A DNA stretch of 58,909 nucleotides. Origin: Bdellovibrio sp. Lineage in GTDB: Bacteria; Bdellovibrionota; Bacteriovoracia; Bacteriovoracales; Bacteriovoracaceae. The stretch is from contig JACPIU010000008.1 of the NCBI GenBank assembly GCA_016187935.1, forward strand, positions 1 through 58,909. Reading direction: 5' to 3'. Shown piece by piece: positions 35,681-44,167 of this stretch. Positions within the stretch are counted from its first letter, which is position 1, and the number at the start of each line of letters is the position of its first letter. Below the pieces are notes generated by a model. The model did no database searches, had not been told where the DNA came from, and saw nothing but the letters and a program-made list of their open reading frames with translations. Both the position numbers and the translations under genes were made by a program.

Positions 35681-37164
35681 AATAGCTCCTCGCTCAATTT
35701 TTGAGTTTTAAAATACGCCATTTTCGCGGCGAAGATATAATAAAAAGCCGCGCCAAGCGCCGAACCTACGAACCATCCATAACTATAGACCCACGAAAGG
35801 ATATCGCAGGATTTACAGACAACAGTAAAAATTACCGGAATAAAAAAGGCCAAGAGGCCTGGCCAGTGAAATTTTGGATAACTCGGGTTCTCGGCCTGAT
35901 AGATATGAATGAGATTAATGTGCTGTTTTTTCACCACAAAATAATCAACAATCATGATGCCGGCAATGGGACCGAGTAAAGATGAGTAACCTAACAACCA
36001 ATTAGAATAAAGCCCTTCTATACTGATATCAGAAATGACCCATCCCAGTTTCCGTAAAAGTTCCCATGACATTAGCAAAATGCCAACAATACCCGTGAGA
36101 AAAGTTCCGCGTTTTAAATTAATGAGACGAGGAAAAGCATTTTGAAAATCATTAGTGGGAGATACCATATTGGCAGCAGCATTGGTTGAAACGGTGGCCA
36201 GAATAATAATCACAAGTCCAATTGAACCCCACAAGGGGCTTTTGATGGCCCCAATTAAACTGACGGGATCAGAATAAGTTTGGCCGACAATGGAGGCCGA
36301 AGCCGCTGTCAGCACCACTCCTAAGGCGGAAAATAACAACATCGTCAGGGGAAGACCCATGATCTGTCCCCATATTTGATCCTTCTGAGATTTGGCAAAG
36401 CGGCTGAAGTCCGGAATATTGAGAGAGAGGGTCGCCCAAAACCCTACCATGGCGGTTAGGCCACCAAAAAAATAACTCCACATGGAAGCACCTTCTGGTC
36501 TTTTCGGAGGTACATTAAGCAATTCGCTAAAATTAATTTGTGGTGTGGCCCATGCAAAAAGCACAAGTCCAACCAAGAGCAGAAGAGGTGCCGCCAGCAC
36601 TTCCATGAATTTGATCGAATCAGAACCCCGCAGAACGATACTCACATTCAAAATCCAAAATAGAAAAAAGCCTATGACTTCGCCGGTTCCACCGAGAGAG
36701 GCCCAAGAAGAAGAAAATTGCGCCAACAAGAGATGAATGGCAAGGCCTCCGAACATGGTTTGAATCCCAAACCATCCGCAGGCAATAGTGGCACGAATCA
36801 GGGCCGGGACGTTAGAACCGTAGATACCAAAAGATGATCGTAACAGCACTGGAAAAGGAATACCGAATTTTGTTCCTGAAAATGCGTTGAGGATAAGAGG
36901 AATCAAAACAATCGTATTAGCAACCAGGATGGTCCAGAGTGCCTCCCCGACGGTGAGCCCAAAATACGAAGTAAGAACACCACCGAGAGTATAAGTTGGA
37001 ACGCAAATGGCCATCCCCACCCACAAGGCGGCGATATGCCACTTATTCCAGGTTCTCTCTTTGATTTTGGTGGGAGCTATGTCTGAGTTATAAACAGGAC
37101 TTTGTAAGATGTCCTCTGTGGGCTCAAGCTCATAGAAATCTTGCTGCTTAATAATTCGTGACAT
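35677..37164 (-). CDS. NCS1-family nucleobase permease
   Basis: A 495-residue membrane protein with about 12 helices. The N-terminal region (IAPTKIKERTWNKWHIAALWVGMA) and GIPFPVLLRSSFGIYGSNVPALIRA are typical of the NCS1 uracil/allantoin/hydantoin cation symporters (Mhp1, PucI). As the first gene of the operon with pyrimidine-reduction enzymes, it probably imports uracil or thymine, or dihydropyrimidines. The minus-strand promoter must lie in the 232-bp region shared with the divergent aminotransferase gene. Confidence 0.9.
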   Translation of the reverse strand: MSRIIKQQDFYELEPTEDILQSPVYNSDIAPTKIKERTWNKWHIAALWVGMAICVPTYTLGGVLTSYFGLTVGEALWTILVANTIVLIPLILNAFSGTKFGIPFPVLLRSSFGIYGSNVPALIRATIACGWFGIQTMFGGLAIHLLLAQFSSSWASLGGTGEVIGFFLFWILNVSIVLRGSDSIKFMEVLAAPLLLLVGLVLFAWATPQINFSELLNVPPKRPEGASMWSYFFGGLTAMVGFWATLSLNIPDFSRFAKSQKDQIWGQIMGLPLTMLLFSALGVVLTAASASIVGQTYSDPVSLIGAIKSPLWGSIGLVIIILATVSTNAAANMVSPTNDFQNAFPRLINLKRGTFLTGIVGILLMSWELLRKLGWVISDISIEGLYSNWLLGYSSLLGPIAGIMIVDYFVVKKQHINLIHIYQAENPSYPKFHWPGLLAFFIPVIFTVVCKSCDILSWVYSYGWFVGSALGAAFYYIFAAKMAYFKTQKLSEELL

Positions 37165-37229
37165 AATCCGAACCTTTGAAAATCAAAGATGAACGACGCC
37201 GACGATCGCTCCTGCTCACATCAACATAC

Positions 37230-37243
37230 GTACATCTTTGTAC
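37230..37243. promoter_or_regulatory. Candidate operator between the NCS1 and aminotransferase genes
   Basis: GTACA-TCTT-TGTAC is a perfect 5-bp dyad in the divergent intergenic region, 66 bp from the permease start. It could bind a regulator of both transcripts. No regulator gene is adjacent, so this is tentative. Confidence 0.25.
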
Positions 37244-37396
37244 ATAAAAATAAGCGATAATAAAGTCATAAAATTCAGAAAAAGGCAAACTCCTCCCTTA
37301 TATGCATCGCACTATTCTTGACTTCACCTTTACATAGGAAGAGAAACTTTATAGCGTTTAAGACCAACGAATATTCATATTAGACACGAGGTTTTT

Positions 37397-38698
37397 GTGA
37401 ACAACGAAGAAATCCTACAACTCCGTCAGAAACATGTTTATCCCACCAAAGTTCCTTATTATAAGACGCCCCTCCACCTGATACGCGCCAAGGGGTCCTA
37501 TGTTTGGGACGATAAGGGTGAAAAATATTTGGATGTTATCGGTGGAATCGTATCTATTTCTGTCGGGCACAATCATCCACGAATTGTAACAAAAATAAAG
37601 GCCATGCTCGAAGGAGACGCAATTCAACATACCACATTTTTATACCTCTCTGAATACATGCCCGAATTGGCCAAGAAATTGGCCGAAGTAGCTCCGAAGG
37701 GTTTAAGCAAATGCTATCTGACCAATTCCGGTTCTGAGGCCAATGAAATGGCGGTGCTTTCGGCACGCACATTCACTGGTGAACCTATGGTGGTCGGACT
37801 GCAACATGGTTATCATGGCGGCACCACGACACCGCTCTCTTTATGCGGTCACAGTACCTGGAAATTCCGTTCTCAACCCCAGGCCTGTGTTACTCATGCG
37901 AAGGCCCCTTACTGTTACAGGTGTCCCTTCGGACAGAAAAAAGAGTCATGCAATCTCGAATGTGCTGACGATGTCAAAGAAACCATTTTGACAACCACCA
38001 GTGGTAAAATTGCCGCTTTCATTTGTGAACCAATTCTTGGCGTGGGGGGATTTATCGAACCTCCTGTGGCCTATCACAAAAAAGTTTTCGACATCGTGAA
38101 AAGCTTTGGCGGCCTGTATATTTCCGATGAAGTGCAGACTGGTGTCGGCCGAACAGGTCTCCACTTCTTTGCCATCGAAGACTCTGGTGTTGAACCGGAT
38201 ATTATTTCCATGGCCAAAGGTATCGGTAACGGTGCCCCAATGGGGGCCATTATTGCCAAAGCGGAAGTGGCCGATAGTTTAAAAGGTAAACTCCACTTCA
38301 ATACTTTTGGTGGAGACCCCTATCAGGCCATGCAAGCAGCCACCACAGTTGATATCATTCGCGATGAAGGTCTCATTGAAAATGCCAACAAAATGGGTCG
38401 ATATCTGAAAGAAGGACTACAGGATTTGCAAAAAAGTTTTCCAGTAATCGGCGATATCCGAGGGCGAGGACTTCTTCTGGGCATTGAGTTGGTTAAAAAT
38501 CAGAAGACCAAAGAGGTTGCTTCCGCGGAGGCTGCCCAGCTCTTGGAATTTGCCAAGGAAGAAAAATTGCTCATTGGGAAAGGTGGGCTTTTTGCCAACG
38601 TCATCCGACTTGCTCCACCCTTAAACATCAGCAAAACTGAATGTGATGAGTTACTGTCAAAGTTGAAGCGTGCCTTTGAAAAATTGGCCAAGGCTTAG
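37397..38698 (+). CDS. Class III aminotransferase (AGXT2 / beta-alanine transaminase-like)
   Basis: A 433-residue PLP enzyme. Features are the TNSGSEANE phosphate-binding loop, ISDEVQTGVGRTG with the pyridoxal-nitrogen Asp, and the Schiff-base Lys in SMAKGIGNGAPMG. The insert PYCYRCPFGQKKESC is typical of the AGXT2-like branch, which uses beta-alanine, beta-aminoisobutyrate or glyoxylate/alanine. In this context it would convert beta-alanine to malonate semialdehyde for MmsA. It starts with GTG, with GAGG six bases upstream, and is divergent from the pyrimidine operon. Its TAG stop forms the edge of a 123-bp palindromic element. Confidence 0.88.
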   Translation: MNNEEILQLRQKHVYPTKVPYYKTPLHLIRAKGSYVWDDKGEKYLDVIGGIVSISVGHNHPRIVTKIKAMLEGDAIQHTTFLYLSEYMPELAKKLAEVAPKGLSKCYLTNSGSEANEMAVLSARTFTGEPMVVGLQHGYHGGTTTPLSLCGHSTWKFRSQPQACVTHAKAPYCYRCPFGQKKESCNLECADDVKETILTTTSGKIAAFICEPILGVGGFIEPPVAYHKKVFDIVKSFGGLYISDEVQTGVGRTGLHFFAIEDSGVEPDIISMAKGIGNGAPMGAIIAKAEVADSLKGKLHFNTFGGDPYQAMQAATTVDIIRDEGLIENANKMGRYLKEGLQDLQKSFPVIGDIRGRGLLLGIELVKNQKTKEVASAEAAQLLEFAKEEKLLIGKGGLFANVIRLAPPLNISKTECDELLSKLKRAFEKLAKA

Positions 38699-38820
38699 AG
38701 CCTATTCCAAAACCTTCAGATGCTAGGCGCGATTGAGGGAGCGCGGAGGCGTACACAGAGTGTACGCCGCACAAGCGAATGATTGAGCAACGACGCAGAT
38801 GAGGATTTTGGGATAGGCTC
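38698..38820. repeat. 123-bp imperfect palindromic element filling the gap between two convergent genes
   Basis: The left end GAGCCTATTCCAAAACCTTC is the near-complement of the right end GATTTTGGGATAGGCTC; the centre is the perfect hairpin GGCGTACAC-AGA-GTGTACGCC (38748-38768). The arms between are partly complementary, so the whole 123 bp can fold into one long hairpin. It runs from the last base of the aminotransferase stop to the base before the stop of the convergent gene. It has the look of a dispersed palindromic repeat of REP/MITE type and may serve as a two-way terminator. No second copy occurs in this window. Confidence 0.75.
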
Positions 38821-39750
38821 TTAGTTTTTCTTCAAAAGTCCGTGGCCTTTTTTATTGAGCACTTTCGGGCCATATGGCGAATAAATTTGGGTCAATTCAC
38901 CGAATGCATCGCTGGATACAAGACAAGTCACTGACTGTCCCGATTGTTGCGATAATCGAACTAACTGATTTTGAACTTTTTCCAAAAATTTCTGATTACT
39001 AAAGAGAACACAATTGATGGCCTCATCCCAAGCATTGTCGACGTACTGGGAAAGATCGATATCTTCTATCCTCACCCATTGATCTTGCTCACATCTGATA
39101 TAGGGGCCGAGCTTTTTTGCAAAATGCAAGACATCAGGTCCCTCATGCAATAGATGGTTCCAGAAATGCATTCCTTTGAAATTTGCCGCCAGGTCAGCAA
39201 ATGAGATGATGCCAGTCATATATCTTCCCAATATCCCGGTTTCAGTCCCCATTCCAAAATCCAACACTTTTTCAATCGCCTGACCTTGCAGATAATGCCT
39301 TCTAAAATAATAGTAACCCATGCCAAAAAAATGCTCGAACTTATCGCCACCGATTTGAACATTATGGATGTTGAGAACAGGTGCATTTGAATCATAAACC
39401 GCTCCCAGCCCCCCCATTATCAATGAATTAATCGGCGATGCATCGGCATAAATACTATCTTTAATTTTGGTCGTTCGCCTGGTCACATCCGGTGAGGTAT
39501 GCACATAATCGGCGAATTTATCTTGGTACCGGTCACGAAATCTTAACTTTATGGCCCGATAGAGTCGCTGCTTATCGCAAGCACCACTTTTGTTCGCCGA
39601 AACGACGGCCTGATCTAAAAAATGATTGGCGGCCTGATTAAGTACATCTGTTGCATCACGAAGGGGTTCATCACGCCTAGTGAAGTTATCGACTTCGGAG
39701 GCGAAGCAATGAAAAGAAAGCACAAGAATAATGACAAAATAAAATTTCAT
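38821..39750 (-). CDS. Exported protein of unknown function, DKxxHF family copy 2
   Basis: A 309-residue protein started at the ATG that exposes a signal peptide (about 1-17, FHCFAS); an earlier in-frame start would place 17 residues before it. It shares three blocks with the protein at 15490-16317: GGDKFEHFFGMGYYYF, GRYMTGIISFADLAANFKGM and LSQYVDNAWDEAIN. Function is unknown. Its start lies 4 bp after the stop of the DUF4230 gene, so the two are probably cotranscribed. The ribosome site is weak, suggesting translational coupling. Confidence 0.6.
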   Translation of the reverse strand: MKFYFVIILVLSFHCFASEVDNFTRRDEPLRDATDVLNQAANHFLDQAVVSANKSGACDKQRLYRAIKLRFRDRYQDKFADYVHTSPDVTRRTTKIKDSIYADASPINSLIMGGLGAVYDSNAPVLNIHNVQIGGDKFEHFFGMGYYYFRRHYLQGQAIEKVLDFGMGTETGILGRYMTGIISFADLAANFKGMHFWNHLLHEGPDVLHFAKKLGPYIRCEQDQWVRIEDIDLSQYVDNAWDEAINCVLFSNQKFLEKVQNQLVRLSQQSGQSVTCLVSSDAFGELTQIYSPYGPKVLNKKGHGLLKKN

Positions 39751-39754
39751 AAAA

Positions 39755-40402
39755 TTAAAAGTTAAGTGACAAATTGGCATCATGAGGTAATACATCAACA
39801 AAATGAACGTCTGTAAAGCCCAATGTAAGAAGGAGGGCCTTAATGGCCCTCTCAGAAGCCTTGCGTGCCCGCTCTATCAATTGAACATCGGCACTAGCTT
39901 CACGTTCAAATGCATTTTTTGCCAATTCAAAAAGCTGCGCTGTCTCGTTTGAATCAAGATTAGAGCCAATGATCTCAGTCTCAGATGGATTAAGCTCAAT
40001 AGTGACCTTAATCCGAGGCAGTACCACAAATGCCACATGACCATGAATCCCGACGTTGTTCATGTCTAACTTCTCAAGATCAATACCAAGCCGGGCCTTG
40101 GCAAACACAATGGCCTTACCCTTGGGAGAACGCAACGTAAAGCGAACCCAATTATTGACATCATCCCACAAAGAACCGGATGCAGGCGGGTCAGGAGTGA
40201 AGGTTATCTTCTTATAAAGTGAAACCTCCAATGTTTCCAATCGTGCCACTTCACGAATCTGCATCAATACCACAGATGATTCTGGTATGCGCGGAACCGT
40301 GCGTGTCATCAGCAAATAGGCCATCAATCCACCCAATCCAAATGCAATTGCCAGAATCAAGGCCGTGAGAGGTCGAAAAATAGTGCTGTGAGAATTCCGC
40401 AT
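39755..40402 (-). CDS. DUF4230-family membrane-anchored protein
   Basis: A 215-residue protein with one N-terminal helix (about 11-32) and a domain outside the membrane. The sequence ...IREVARLETLEVSLYKK, WVRFTLRSPKGKAIVFAKA and LGIDLEKLD match the DUF4230 pattern, a family of unknown function. The C-terminal half is helical, with a run of Ala/Glu/Arg. It is the first gene of a two-gene unit with the DKxxHF protein. Confidence 0.7.
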   Translation of the reverse strand: MRNSHSTIFRPLTALILAIAFGLGGLMAYLLMTRTVPRIPESSVVLMQIREVARLETLEVSLYKKITFTPDPPASGSLWDDVNNWVRFTLRSPKGKAIVFAKARLGIDLEKLDMNNVGIHGHVAFVVLPRIKVTIELNPSETEIIGSNLDSNETAQLFELAKNAFEREASADVQLIERARKASERAIKALLLTLGFTDVHFVDVLPHDANLSLNF

Positions 40403-40592
40403 ATATAAAGATTATAGAGAGAGGTTTGCTTAATGAAAAGTATGATCAATCCTATAAATTGCTCATATATGCACCATGGTTATTTAAAGTTCCAAGGGCA
40501 TTTTGTATATTTTTCATACTTCCAATCCAGGACGTGCCAAACCGTTTGAGAATTCGATATGGATCAAGCAAACTAAATTACAGGAATCTACT

Positions 40593-41153
40593 ATGAATAA
40601 AATTGTTATTGTCGCCGGGCTGATGCTTTACACTTGTACCGCATGGTCATTATCCTCTTTGGATTCCGGGAAATTTTCTTTATCCCGAACTCTAAATGGC
40701 AAAGAATTCACAATCTCCCTTAACGATTACAAACGCTTTGCTGATGAATATGTGAACGTCACAGGTGATTCTGACCTTTCTCCTTGTCTCGGTTGGAGTT
40801 CATTTACCAAAATAAGCAGGACACACATCGATATGTGTACACGCGCAGAAAAATTAGGTTATAGCATACAGGTTCTCAGTCAGTTTAAAGCGAGTACTCT
40901 CAACGATTCCCGCTGTCTCGGCAAAATGAAATATTCTCTCCAAATCATGCCTGGAACCAGGCCGGCACTCCTTCCTGAGAATGTACGGTTGGTGCAAACA
41001 GAATTTTGCCTTAACGCTGATGGAAGGACTGTCTCTTACGATTCTTATATTGAAGAAGGTCCACATAAAGGTCTCCTCTTTCCATTCATCGCCGTTGAAT
41101 TTAAAAAACTAATTCCTGACCTGATCAAGAGCATTCAGGCATTGGTACGATGA
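40593..41153 (+). CDS. Small exported protein of unknown function
   Basis: A 186-residue protein started at the ATG preceded by AGGAA; residues 1-18 form a signal peptide (AWS). Five cysteines occur in the mature part (CLGW, DMCTRAEK, SRCLGK, EFCLNADG), suggesting a disulfide-stabilised periplasmic fold. I recognise no family. The next gene, a seven-helix membrane protein, overlaps its stop (ATGA), so they probably work together. Confidence 0.6.
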   Translation: MNKIVIVAGLMLYTCTAWSLSSLDSGKFSLSRTLNGKEFTISLNDYKRFADEYVNVTGDSDLSPCLGWSSFTKISRTHIDMCTRAEKLGYSIQVLSQFKASTLNDSRCLGKMKYSLQIMPGTRPALLPENVRLVQTEFCLNADGRTVSYDSYIEEGPHKGLLFPFIAVEFKKLIPDLIKSIQALVR

Positions 41154-42091
41154 TGGATCTCGGGGCCCTCATTCTCGCTACCCTGGTGGTCATGCTGCTT
41201 AAAATTCCTATCATGATTATCAGTGCAAGACTCATTTTTAAAATGTATCGCTCAACTCATGCCTCGCCACCTAAAAAATTATGGTTGGTAATTCCCAAAG
41301 AACATCGCCAAGAATTTAGATGGCTATACTACTCACTGGTTTTTTTCTTCATCTCTGAAGCATTCTGCGGTGTCGAAACGTGGATACTGATGCGATCGGA
41401 TGACTTCATGAAAGCGGCACACTCTCTCTCGTCAGGATTCGGCATGGGGCTCTTTGCAGTCGGAGTATACCTGCTCTTCAATAAAAAAATAATTTTCTAC
41501 GCTGAAAAAAAGTGCACCCTTAATAAGCTATGCCGAGGTTGTACTTTATTAGAGGGATTGGATTGCAAATTTAATTCAACCGTTCTTATCTTTGCCACTT
41601 TCATTTTGTTGGCCGTAATCCCGCCTTTTTTCGTGTCAACAGAGATTATGAACGCCGATCTTTCAAAGTATGCTCTCCCTGTCAGTATCACCAATTGGTA
41701 TGAATATTCTGTTGTACCCTTCATGAAAACCATTGATCCAAATTATAAAACCATCAAAGTTATTTTCTTTTTGCCCACCAGTACTCAAATTTTAGAAAAT
41801 CGAGTTTTTCCTGCCGTTGTTGCCATAATGGTCATAGTCGGTATCGCTCTTTTTTTATCCAAACGAGTTAATACGAAATTCAACGGACTTCTCACAGTTA
41901 TTTTTGCGACCGGAATGTTGTGTTATACCTATTTCGAACTGGTAGTAACGCGCATGATGGGTGATATCTTTTTGGGAGGTATTGCTCATGAGGTTGCGGA
42001 GTTTATTTTCATTTTTATTTTGGTTGAGTTTTTGTCTGTGGCGTTCAAGCCTCAACAGTCAGTATTACAAGTTGTCCCGCAAGGAATTTAA
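41150..42091 (+). CDS. Seven-helix membrane protein with a Cys cluster, unknown function
   Basis: A 313-residue inner-membrane protein with about seven helices. Between helices 3 and 4 lies KKCTLNKLCRGCTLLEGLDC, a C-x5-C-x2-C-x7-C cluster that could bind a metal or form disulfides. The last helices contain GGIAHEVAEFIFIFILVEF, with possible His and Glu ligands in the membrane. No family recognised. The start overlaps the upstream small exported protein gene. The 3' end overlaps the convergent acyltransferase-like gene by 27 bp. Confidence 0.6.
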   Translation: MMDLGALILATLVVMLLKIPIMIISARLIFKMYRSTHASPPKKLWLVIPKEHRQEFRWLYYSLVFFFISEAFCGVETWILMRSDDFMKAAHSLSSGFGMGLFAVGVYLLFNKKIIFYAEKKCTLNKLCRGCTLLEGLDCKFNSTVLIFATFILLAVIPPFFVSTEIMNADLSKYALPVSITNWYEYSVVPFMKTIDPNYKTIKVIFFLPTSTQILENRVFPAVVAIMVIVGIALFLSKRVNTKFNGLLTVIFATGMLCYTYFELVVTRMMGDIFLGGIAHEVAEFIFIFILVEFLSVAFKPQQSVLQVVPQGI

Positions 42092-43024
42092 TAAAGCCGG
42101 CGCTATTGTGCCTTCACTATCCAATGATGGGTGGATATGCAAGGTAATGGAAAGTTGATCATTCCAGGTCATAAATGCTACGCCAATAGGGTGGGTCCTT
42201 GTTACAGGAGCGCTTGCGGCCCATACATCGGAAGAATTGGGGGCACCCCATACACCCATGTTGCTCAATACTCCAGTCCAAGAATGTTTCTTTGCATGAT
42301 ATTTGTTAATGATGTTGCGCATTCCCTGTAGACCAATAAATTTGCCAATAAGAAGCCCCCACCAGGCCGCCCAATGATAACCATAGTCAAATGCCTTTTT
42401 ATATTGCTTGTCCAGCTCAGTCATACTCACCTGAGGATTCGCTTTAACGGCAAGATAACTATAATGATTACTAAGAGGATTACAACGCTTGATACTTCCA
42501 CGCATATTCACCGGCACTAGCCAAATATTTCGCGCTTCAGGAAATTGTAGGTGGGTCCTTACCATCTCATCGACGTACTTCAAGATAAACATGCTGAGAG
42601 AAACTCTTTCAAAGCGTGCTCGTTCGATTAAATCTTTAGTTTGTTCAATGCTCATCACATATACATGTGGGGTCGTTGTCTTTTTACCTGCAATGTCATG
42701 CAAGCGTTTTTTCCATAGGATGGAACGGACTTTGGTATCTCGGAGATATTGTAACAGGCCCAAAATTTGTTTTAAAAAAATCGGCCGAGGATTTTTCTTC
42801 ACTCTTTGACTTATTCCGGGGGTTTGATTCTGCAACGTCAGTATTTCCAAGGCGCCTGAACCATCATAGAGTCCATGATCGAGATAATACACATCTTTAA
42901 TCTGGCCGGTCTGAGAACACTTGGTGAAAATCATATCGGTTTGTTCACCCAGCGAACGGAAAATCGGATACCACTCACCTATCCAATCCCGCTTCCAATG
43001 ACGATCGTAGCAGTCTTCCACCAT
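42065..43024 (-). CDS. Condensation/acyltransferase-fold protein (WS/DGAT- or CAT-like)
   Basis: A 319-residue protein. HGLYDGSGAL near residue 50 resembles the HHxxxDG catalytic motif of CoA-dependent acyltransferases and condensation domains (first His replaced, second His and DG kept). LVPVNMRGSIKR and GVLSNMGVWG in the second half match the conserved Arg and SN(L/M)G segments of wax-ester synthase-like enzymes. About 130 residues shorter than typical WS/DGAT, mostly at the N-terminus. Acyl transfer to a lipid or other acceptor is inferred. AGGATGG lies before the ATG. Confidence 0.6.
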   Translation of the reverse strand: MVEDCYDRHWKRDWIGEWYPIFRSLGEQTDMIFTKCSQTGQIKDVYYLDHGLYDGSGALEILTLQNQTPGISQRVKKNPRPIFLKQILGLLQYLRDTKVRSILWKKRLHDIAGKKTTTPHVYVMSIEQTKDLIERARFERVSLSMFILKYVDEMVRTHLQFPEARNIWLVPVNMRGSIKRCNPLSNHYSYLAVKANPQVSMTELDKQYKKAFDYGYHWAAWWGLLIGKFIGLQGMRNIINKYHAKKHSWTGVLSNMGVWGAPNSSDVWAASAPVTRTHPIGVAFMTWNDQLSITLHIHPSLDSEGTIAPALLNSLRDNL

Positions 43025-43064
43025 ATATCCATCCTAACCTGATGGACTTAATACACTTGGTGGA

Positions 43065-43970
43065 TTATTTTTTCCACTCAATTTTATATTGCACTAAGGT
43101 CGCTCGATGATCCGATAATCTTTTCCCACCTGTGAAGTCATAAAAGTGACGATCAAAATACATGGGTGTGACTGTCACGCCATGGTTACTAGAGGAAATA
43201 TAAAACTGGTGATCAATCATACTTTCCCAATGTTCTTCAGGATTGTCAGCGCCTGCACATTTATAAACCAGGGCACATTCCTGAGCGCTGTGCTTTAAGG
43301 ACAGATGGTCGACAAACGACCAGTACATCGCATCTGATTGCCTAAAATTGAAATCTCCAACCACGAATAACAAATGTTCTGAGTTATGAGTCTCTAAAAT
43401 AAAATTGGTCATCTGTGAAACTTGTCCATCACGAATGGCATCACAGGTTTCGCGGCTAATGAACGGATCGCCAGTCGGGCCGGCCTGAGTATGTGTGGCA
43501 TAAATATCAATCAGAAACGGAAGATCAGGTATTTTCACTGTGGTCATGAGAACACCCTTGCGGGCGAGACAGTCAAAACTACCACAGCGATCAAAAACAA
43601 ATTCTTTCACTCTGACAATTTCAAAACGGGAAAGGGTTTTTAGCCCTGCGCTAGTGCGCAGACCTTTACCGAGCGGTCCTTTAGCATAGAATGGCAGAGC
43701 AGCAGCTTTTCGAATCTCTTCAGTGTGCCTATGAATGGCCTCTTGCAAATTAATAACATCAGGAAACAGGTTCTGACCTCTCAAAGTGTTTAATGCTTGA
43801 CCTATGCGCTTATAGCGTGCTTTATGCTTGAGCCATGGAAGTGGCAGCCCCTTGATATTGTAGTTCATGAGTCGAAAAGTGAATTCATCAGCAAGACTTT
43901 TCCCGGAAAATAGCAGAGTCGAACTTAGAACAAAAAAAATAAATAAACTTGTATGCTTTGTCATTTGCAT
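43065..43970 (-). CDS. Secreted endonuclease/exonuclease/phosphatase-fold protein
   Basis: About 301 residues with a signal peptide (SGKSLA|D). Catalytic blocks are LMNYNIKGLP, INLQEAIHRH (Glu), IYATHTQAG, VVGDFNFRQ and LSDHRATL. It belongs to the DNase I-like superfamily and may be a phosphodiesterase, sphingomyelinase or nuclease. It is shorter than the protein at 12420-13760 and lacks its N-terminal extension. I chose the ATG with AAGGA six bases upstream; another Met lies two codons later. Confidence 0.7.
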   Translation of the reverse strand: MQMTKHTSLFIFFVLSSTLLFSGKSLADEFTFRLMNYNIKGLPLPWLKHKARYKRIGQALNTLRGQNLFPDVINLQEAIHRHTEEIRKAAALPFYAKGPLGKGLRTSAGLKTLSRFEIVRVKEFVFDRCGSFDCLARKGVLMTTVKIPDLPFLIDIYATHTQAGPTGDPFISRETCDAIRDGQVSQMTNFILETHNSEHLLFVVGDFNFRQSDAMYWSFVDHLSLKHSAQECALVYKCAGADNPEEHWESMIDHQFYISSSNHGVTVTPMYFDRHFYDFTGGKRLSDHRATLVQYKIEWKK

Positions 43971-44167
43971 CTCTTGTCCTTGCTGTGTCATTTACTCTCA
44001 TTTTAACAGGAATAAATGGGAATCATCGAAGCGGCAATATTGTTTATCATCACATGATGGGTATTAATGCCTGAACAATTCAGTCTGGGTTGTTTGTCTG
44101 ATTGCCACCTGATTGCTAAAAGATAGACAGTACCTAATAATGGAATAATTAATGAGGGATATCCTAT

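Noticed and set aside
40433-40549. 38-codon frame with an AGAGG-like site before the small exported protein gene
   Set aside because: Composition is not protein-like, no motif is seen and it overlaps the upstream region of the next gene. I cannot support it as a gene.
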